DNA from: a virus
DNA length: 23,534 bases
Direction: 5' to 3' (one strand)
Virus record (IMG/VR): IMGVR_UViG_3300025303_000008
Span: 1 to 23,534 of that record
In this document: positions 20,019-23,534 of the stretch, in pieces
Layout: the number at the start of each line of letters is the position of its first letter
How positions within the stretch are numbered: the first letter of the stretch is position 1
Translations under genes and position numbers: made by a program
The notes under the pieces: model-generated
Database searches by the model: none
Seen by the model: the letters and a program-made list of their open reading frames with translations, nothing else
Told to the model about the DNA's origin: nothing

Positions 20019-20236
20019 GCGAACAACTCGCCCTGAATATCTATCAGTTCCTTGCATGGTCATTCATCTGCGTTGTCTGCGGCATGTTCTTTGGCGCTGG
20101 CGTCTATGCGTTCCTATGCCATTGGCTCGAAAGCCGAGGCTACAAGGCGCAGGACCACGACGCTCAGCAGCAGGAATACGATGATCTTTTCGGCACAGGA
20201 ACGGTCGTAGAGGCCGGTACGCTGCGCATCCAATAA
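20015..20236 (+). CDS. Small single-pass membrane protein
   Basis: 73 aa, ATGA overlap with the previous gene. One strong hydrophobic segment (about residues 13-36, LAWSFICVVCGMFFGAGVYAFLC) is followed by a charged cytoplasmic-looking tail with QQQEYDDLFGTGTVVEAG. An early-expressed single-helix protein could act in superinfection exclusion or membrane targeting; nothing in the sequence decides this. It ends the first part of the rightward operon, before a hairpin-rich gap. Confidence 0.65.
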   Translation: MSEQLALNIYQFLAWSFICVVCGMFFGAGVYAFLCHWLESRGYKAQDHDAQQQEYDDLFGTGTVVEAGTLRIQ

Positions 20237-20245
20237 TTCATCTAC

Positions 20246-20275
20246 CTGCCGGCGCCCCTCCCTCCGAACCGGCAG
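20246..20275. terminator. Hairpin between convergent genes, possible bidirectional terminator
   Basis: CTGCCGG (20246-20252) pairs exactly with CCGGCAG (20269-20275) around a 16-base loop. It lies precisely between the stop of the rightward membrane-protein gene (20236) and the end of a leftward frame (20276). No strong T-run follows on either side, so termination would be partial. Confidence 0.4.
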
Positions 20276-20327
20276 TTAGGCTAGCCCGTCTCCTCTGTCT
20301 CCCTCCGAAGAGTTGAGATGGGCTAGC
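20258..20327. repeat. Direct and inverted repeats downstream of the membrane-protein gene
   Basis: CTCCCTCCGAA is repeated exactly at 20258-20268 and 20299-20309. GCTAGCCC (20280-20287) and GGGCTAGC (20320-20327) form an eight-base inverted repeat, extended by TTAGG on the left and CCCTAA after a short bulge on the right. The two overlapping structures could be RNA hairpins or protein sites. Their role is unknown. Confidence 0.5.
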
Positions 20328-20476
20328 ACCCTAATCCGGGGCAAGTCGCTAGAAAGTCTCATTACGACCGCGTGAGTGACCTGACCCAGTGAAATGAATG
20401 AGGAATCCTCGGCGTCATGATTGGCGTCTGCGCCTTTGGATTCCTGGTCGTCAGTGTGAATGCTCCTGAGGTTCAT
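20276..20476 (-). CDS. Possible small leftward gene inside the rightward early region
   Basis: 66 aa from the ATG at 20476, preceded by AAAGGACGGAAGCT. The protein begins MNLRSIHTDDQESKGADAN, has an acidic first half and then a well-formed amphipathic segment (SFISLGQVTHAVVMRLSSDLPRIRVLAHL). It is divergent from the gene at 20526, leaving a 49-base promoter-sized gap, and convergent with the gene ending at 20236, with a hairpin exactly between the stops. These positions favour a real gene over a shadow. No family is recognised. Being antisense in an early operon, it may be a regulator or moron. Confidence 0.45.
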   Translation of the reverse strand: MNLRSIHTDDQESKGADANHDAEDSSFISLGQVTHAVVMRLSSDLPRIRVLAHLNSSEGDRGDGLA

Positions 20477-20525
20477 AGCTTCCGTCCTTTCTGACGGTTT
20501 CAGTGAACCACAGGGAGTTTCGGAA

Positions 20526-20906
20526 ATGTCCGAAAAGGATTCGGAGAAGTCCAAAATGTCAGTAGCTGTTTTTTGCCAAGGCGCGTTGAAGAACGAGATA
20601 GCTCCTCCGAGCCTCGGGAACATGCAGCGGCGCATTCAGATCGCAGCCACCAAACTCAGGTGGTCGTACAGCAGAACCAAGGATGCTTGGTATGCTGACC
20701 CCCGTATATCAATCAAACCCGAAGAGCTGTTCCGCATCGAGGAAGTCAGCGGGCTTGTCTACGAAGCACGTCAGGAGGTGCGGAAGAATGATGACGCAAT
20801 CGCAAGAGCCGAAGCTCTCCTCGGGAGCCAGGATCCGCATCTCCTTGGCGAGATTGTTGCTGCGTTGCTCCAGATGGTTGGCATTCAAAATCGCACCGGA
20901 GCTTAG
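20526..20906 (+). CDS. Unknown early protein, possible DNA-binding
   Basis: 126 aa from the ATG at 20526, with GGGAG upstream; the longer frame from 20460 is unsupported. A basic central part (GNMQRRIQIAATKLRWSYSRTKDAWYADPRISIKPEELFRIEEVSG) is followed by a helical acidic C-terminus (EARQEVRKNDDAIARAEALLGSQDPHLLGEIVAALLQMVG). The basic/aromatic 'LRWSYSRTKDaWYaDPR' segment looks like a DNA-binding element and recurs in rhizobial prophages as far as I recall, without assigned function. It opens the second part of the rightward operon, with a ten-base gap to the next gene. Confidence 0.68.
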   Translation: MSEKDSEKSKMSVAVFCQGALKNEIAPPSLGNMQRRIQIAATKLRWSYSRTKDAWYADPRISIKPEELFRIEEVSGLVYEARQEVRKNDDAIARAEALLGSQDPHLLGEIVAALLQMVGIQNRTGA

Positions 20907-20915
20907 GGACGAAGA

Positions 20916-21344
20916 ATGAAGAGGCGCGGCTTTCTCGGATTCCTAGGTGGCGCGGTAGCGGTTGGACCGGCGACAGCAAAGGCTGCTGTGGCTGAACTGC
21001 CGAAAGGTCTTGGCGCCATTGGCCCTATGCCGCCAATGGGTGGCTTTTATGGCAATACCATATCGCAGGCGGTTGACGGTGGTGACTGGCGCCTGAAGGA
21101 GATAGCCAGCCTCAAGCGGTTCCTTTCCGGTGAACTGACCGACGAGGAGAAAGAGCAAGAGAAGCGTCGGCGTCTGAATTTCGTTTACAACTCGATAAAT
21201 CAGAACGTCGCTGGCCTCCATTCTGTGTCGGGCGTCCACAAGATGCGCATGTTCGATGAGCAGATGTTCCGCCTCAATGCCAGGATCGAGCGTTCAGAGC
21301 GCAAGGGATATCTGGCTCGGCTGCTTAGAGAGGCGGCTCAATAA
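20916..21344 (+). CDS. Protein with Tat-type signal sequence, unknown
   Basis: 142 aa, with GGGACGAAGA upstream of the ATG. The N-terminus MKRRGFLGFLGGAVAVGPA then TAKAAVAEL is a classic twin-arginine signal: K-R-R-G-F-L, a moderately hydrophobic glycine/alanine core and an A-K-A cleavage-like site near residue 23. The mature part has a flexible proline/glycine stretch (GAIGPMPPMGGFYGN), then charged helices (LKEIASLKRFLSGELTDEEKEQEKRRRLNFVYNSINQNV and MFRLNARIERSERKGYLARLLREA). An exported early phage protein could act in the periplasm, for instance blocking infection by other phages. Equally, the signal-like start might only mimic one. The stop overlaps the next start (TAATG). Confidence 0.65.
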   Translation: MKRRGFLGFLGGAVAVGPATAKAAVAELPKGLGAIGPMPPMGGFYGNTISQAVDGGDWRLKEIASLKRFLSGELTDEEKEQEKRRRLNFVYNSINQNVAGLHSVSGVHKMRMFDEQMFRLNARIERSERKGYLARLLREAAQ

Positions 21345-21523
21345 TGCCGGCCCGCGTCCCTGAAAAGATCGCCTTCCTTAACGACGAGCTTACCGGCCTC
21401 CGGTCTCGCATGGCAGGAGAGCCGAACGCCACGCAAAGGCAGAAGCTGGAGATGTGGACCGATATCCGGGACGACTACGCGAAGTCTATGGAAGCAGCGC
21501 GCAAGCGTGAGGAGGCGGCATGA
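21344..21523 (+). CDS. Small 59-aa helical early protein
   Basis: A short gene that fills the space between the Tat-like gene and rusA, with TAATG and ATGA overlaps at its two ends. The product starts MPARVPEKIAFLNDELTGL, continues with a charged helix (TQRQKLEMWTDIRDDYAKS) and ends ARKREEAA. It is entirely helical, cytoplasmic and coiled-coil-like. No family is recognised. The GAGGAGG inside its last codons is the ribosome site for rusA. Confidence 0.65.
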   Translation: MPARVPEKIAFLNDELTGLRSRMAGEPNATQRQKLEMWTDIRDDYAKSMEAARKREEAA

Positions 21524-21882
21524 TCAAGCTTGAACTCCCGTTTCCGCCATCTGTGAACTCTGCCTATGCCAACGGCGGCAATAAGCGCGGCCGGCACAAG
21601 ACAGCACAGTATGTCGATTGGATCCGCCTTGCCTCCACAAAGGTCAAGGAAGGCCATCGCCAGGGAATGGGGCCATACAGCCTACAGATCGCGTTAGAGC
21701 GCCCAGACAAGCGCGCTCGGGACCTTGGGAATTACGAAAAGGCCCTGTCTGATTTTCTCGTCATGCACGGCATCGTGAAGGACGACAGCTATTGCCGGCG
21801 CCTCACGATGTACTGGACGGAAAACCTGCCGGCGCCGTGTGTGCTCATCATTCAACCCGCAGAAGAAGGTTTGGCAGCATGA
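21520..21882 (+). CDS. rusA: RusA-family Holliday junction resolvase
   Basis: 120 aa with GAGGAGG upstream. The family pattern is clear: PFPPSVNSAYANGG (7-20), RPDKRARDLGNYEKALSDFLVMHGIVKDDSYC (61-92). Candidate metal ligands are D68, D78, D88 and D89 with K74. The usual D-x-D-N motif reads D-L-G-N, so the second aspartate is glycine; this variation seems common among alphaproteobacterial phage homologues, to my recollection, but should be noted. RusA cuts four-way junctions made during phage recombination or replication before packaging. It lies in the rightward operon next to the DNA methyltransferase. Confidence 0.88.
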   Translation: MIKLELPFPPSVNSAYANGGNKRGRHKTAQYVDWIRLASTKVKEGHRQGMGPYSLQIALERPDKRARDLGNYEKALSDFLVMHGIVKDDSYCRRLTMYWTENLPAPCVLIIQPAEEGLAA

Positions 21883-22547
21883 ATGCGCCTGTATCAGCAC
21901 GTGGCCTATTCCGCGCCACCGGCAAGAAATCGAAGCCAGTCGCCATGCTTGACCTAGAGGGCAATATCGTCAAGGGCGCAGCATTGGAGCGTGAGCCTGA
22001 TGAATTCTACCCGACGCCGCCAGAGCCGACGCGCGCCTTCCTCCATGCAGAGCTGAACCAGATTCGCTCATACGGCAAGGTGTGGGAGCCAGCAGCAGGC
22101 GACGGTGCGATGGTCCGAGAAATGCAGGTCATGGGTCTCGATGTCTTTGCATCCGATCTGGTTGACCGTGGCTGCGGCGCTGAAATCGCCTCGTTCTATG
22201 ACTTCGATGAGGCTCCAGCGCCGGCCATAGTGACAAACCCGCCCTTCGCTGAATGCAATGAGCGCGACGGTAAAGGCCGCTGGATTTGGCACGCACTCGA
22301 TAATCTCGGCGTCGATTACATGGCGCTTCTGATGAACTGGTCATGGCCGGGGGCAGGCGGACATGCTGGCTTGTGGGCCAAGCATCCCCCGGCACGTGTC
22401 TATCTCATGCGCTGGAAGATCGATTTCACCGGGCAGGGCGCCCCGCCAATGCTCAATGGCTGGTTTGTCTGGGACAAGCGGCACAAGGGCGAAACGGTTC
22501 TGCGCATGCTCGATCGCAACGATGCAAGACAGGGAGAATTGCTGTGA
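21879..22547 (+). CDS. DNA N6-adenine methyltransferase-like protein
   Basis: 222 aa from the ATG at 21879 (ATGA overlap with rusA). Motif I is WEPAAGDGAM (69-78) and an acidic ASDLVDRGCG follows. Motif IV is NPPF (120-123), typical of adenine-N6 methyltransferases. An early EFYPTPPEPTRAF segment, common in phage versions of this fold, lies at 42-53. The C-terminal part has GGHAGLWAKHPPARVYLMRWKIDFTGQGAPPMLNGWFVWDK. It probably methylates phage DNA to evade restriction or mark replication. The target sequence cannot be told, and no partner endonuclease is present, so it is an orphan methyltransferase. Confidence 0.83.
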   Translation: MNAPVSARGLFRATGKKSKPVAMLDLEGNIVKGAALEREPDEFYPTPPEPTRAFLHAELNQIRSYGKVWEPAAGDGAMVREMQVMGLDVFASDLVDRGCGAEIASFYDFDEAPAPAIVTNPPFAECNERDGKGRWIWHALDNLGVDYMALLMNWSWPGAGGHAGLWAKHPPARVYLMRWKIDFTGQGAPPMLNGWFVWDKRHKGETVLRMLDRNDARQGELL

Positions 22548-22915
22548 CCAAGGAAGAACAATTCGAATCGTTCTGGAAATCGTACCCGCGCCGCGTAGCC
22601 AAAGGCGCAGCCCGTAAGGCTTGGGATAAGGCCATCAAGAAAACCACCCTCGAAAACATGCTCAAGGCGATCACCGAATACGTCGCCAAGAAGCCCGAGA
22701 AGATTGACTTCAAGCACCCTGCGACTTGGCTCAATGGGGAGTGCTGGGATGACGAGTGGGAACCGGTTCAAGCGCGTGTCCAGCGCCCATCGTTCGCCAA
22801 CTACGGCCGTCCAGAGCCTATCAAGCCTCAAGAGCCCGCATCAGCCAAGATTGATCCCGAGCGTCGGCGTAAGATTGCTGAACTGGCCCGCCAAGCAGTG
22901 AGGACCATGCAGTGA
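22544..22915 (+). CDS. Phage replication-associated protein (FWxxYPRR module)
   Basis: 123 aa from the GTG at 22544 (GTGA overlap), with AGGGAGAATTGCT upstream. The first 70 residues, QFESFWKSYPRRVAKGAARKAWDKAI ... KPEKIDFKHPATWLNGECWDDEWE, match the module found at the C-terminus of many phage replisome-organiser proteins. Here it stands alone with a proline-rich linker (GRPEPIKPQEPASAKIDPE) and a basic terminal helix (RRRKIAELARQAVRTM). It may complete a split initiator together with a protein encoded elsewhere, for example the winged-helix protein. That link is inference. Confidence 0.75.
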   Translation: MTKEEQFESFWKSYPRRVAKGAARKAWDKAIKKTTLENMLKAITEYVAKKPEKIDFKHPATWLNGECWDDEWEPVQARVQRPSFANYGRPEPIKPQEPASAKIDPERRRKIAELARQAVRTMQ

Positions 22916-23283
22916 AGGTCAACGAAGAGGCTCTAGATAAGGCAGCCCGCGAGGGATACGCAGTTCGGTGCAAAACAAATGGTCCGCGCGTCCTCGCTCG
23001 ATACGCCTCAGATGACATCATGGCGATGCAGTTGAAAGACGATCGCACGATCATTCAAGCCTACCTCGATGCGACGTCCGAGGCGAATTGGCAACCAATC
23101 GAGACCGCGCCGAAGGATTGGACCGACATTCTCCTGTTTGATCCCGATTACCCCAGTGACCATAGGAAGGTATTTGAGGGGTATTTCGACGCAGATTTAG
23201 AGTGCTGGCGTGCTGCGGACACTGGTCTTCGGCGGGAGATATTTCCGACCCACTGGCAACCCCTCCCGGAGCCACCGAAATGA
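22912..23283 (+). CDS. DUF551-domain protein, unknown
   Basis: 123 aa from a GTG at 22912 (GTGA overlap). The N-terminal half (VNEEALDKAAREGYAVRCKTNGPRVLARYASDDIM) is a small helix-strand module. The C-terminal half is a DUF551-like domain framed by ANWQPIETAPKDWTDILLF and THWQPLPEPP. Such domains are widespread in phages and have no established role. No catalytic motif or membrane segment is present. The next gene overlaps by ATGA. Confidence 0.75.
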   Translation: MKVNEEALDKAAREGYAVRCKTNGPRVLARYASDDIMAMQLKDDRTIIQAYLDATSEANWQPIETAPKDWTDILLFDPDYPSDHRKVFEGYFDADLECWRAADTGLRREIFPTHWQPLPEPPK

Positions 23284-23474
23284 AAGACCTCCGCCAATCC
23301 CAACTCTCCCAAATGCACAGAGAGAAAAGAGCCCTCATAGCCTCGGGCGTGGATAGGGACCGGTGGCTAGCGAAGGGCAAAGCGAAAGAGTTCCCGCCAG
23401 GCAGTACGCATGCATGGGCGAGAGATGAAGTCTGGGGCCCTATCGGCTCGAAGGAGAATATCAATGCAGCATGA
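23280..23474 (+). CDS. Small basic early protein, unknown
   Basis: 64 aa from the ATG at 23280 (ATGA overlap). The sequence MKDLRQSQLSQMHREKRALIASGVDRDRWLAKGKAKEFPPG is strongly basic and helical at first. It ends with an extended STHAWARDEVWGPIGSKENINAA segment. The size and charge suggest a nucleic-acid-interacting or partner-binding protein, but no family is recognised. The last bases also carry the ribosome site of the following gene. Confidence 0.62.
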   Translation: MKDLRQSQLSQMHREKRALIASGVDRDRWLAKGKAKEFPPGSTHAWARDEVWGPIGSKENINAA

Positions 23475-23534
23475 CACACAGTTTGCCAAGCAGGTACATC
23501 ACTACGCCGCGGTACGTGATAGGATCATGAACCC
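23464..23534 (+). CDS. Start of a further early gene, cut by the window end
   Basis: An ATG at 23464 follows a strong GAAGGAG site and opens a frame MQHDTQFAKQVHHYAAVRDR and on to the last base. It overlaps the preceding gene by 11 bases. An ATG at 23471 would close after 19 codons and is not favoured. About 23 residues are visible, too few to identify the protein. Confidence 0.55.
   Translation, partial: MQHDTQFAKQVHHYAAVRDRIMN

Noticed and set aside
1-23534. CRISPR array, insertion sequence or transposase
   Set aside because: No regularly spaced repeat-spacer pattern and no transposase motif or terminal inverted repeats were seen; the two-copy 18-bp repeat is too limited for an array.

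Overview
This window looks like a large piece of a temperate, lambda-like tailed-phage genome from an alphaproteobacterial host, most likely Rhizobiales (Agrobacterium/Rhizobium-like). That host call is inferred from the overall GC-rich codon use, the style of the small early genes, and a tRNA-Val(GAC) fragment beside the integrase. No host housekeeping gene is visible. Almost every base is coding and most genes overlap their neighbours by ATGA/GTGA/TGATG junctions.

Layout. (1) 1-8295, rightward late genes: the end of a large glycine/alanine-rich virion protein, a tail-collar fibre protein, a short fibre-associated protein, a beta-helix tail spike with a Sec-type signal peptide, an FkbM-type methyltransferase, a terminator, then a lysis cassette (GH19 endolysin, small two-helix membrane protein, nested Rz/Rz1-like spanins) and small membrane/unknown proteins. 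(2) 8292-10828, leftward: two related HNH endonuclease genes bracket a 45-nt 3' piece of a tRNA-Val gene (probable attP core), then the tyrosine integrase and an excisionase-like gene that overlaps it. (3) 10825-17269: one long leftward early operon of about 20 genes. It includes ERF single-strand annealing protein, SSB, NinB and a DUF968/HNH-like nuclease, with int/xis at its distal end. (4) 17270-18885, immunity region: a short XRE repressor, a YdaS/Cro-like gene, a winged-helix protein, repeated TTGACTGAA-type operator sites at both early promoters, and a tandem 18-bp repeat. (5) 18681-23534, rightward early operon: GIY-YIG-like nuclease, many small unknown proteins, a Tat-signal protein, RusA resolvase, DNA adenine methyltransferase, a replication-associated protein, a DUF551 protein and a truncated last gene.

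How it works together. The repressor would bind both operator clusters, shutting the leftward (recombination/integration) and rightward (replication) operons. The tRNA fragment has phage genes on both sides (lysis/tail to the left, int to the right), so it reads as attP rather than attL/attR. The sequence therefore looks like a free or circular phage genome, not an integrated prophage end. The most noteworthy points are the attP flanked by paralogous HNH genes, a predicted mutually exclusive RNA hairpin over the start of one HNH gene, apparently leaderless repressor-controlled promoters, candidate iterons beside the winged-helix gene, secretion signals on phage proteins, and several very small genes.
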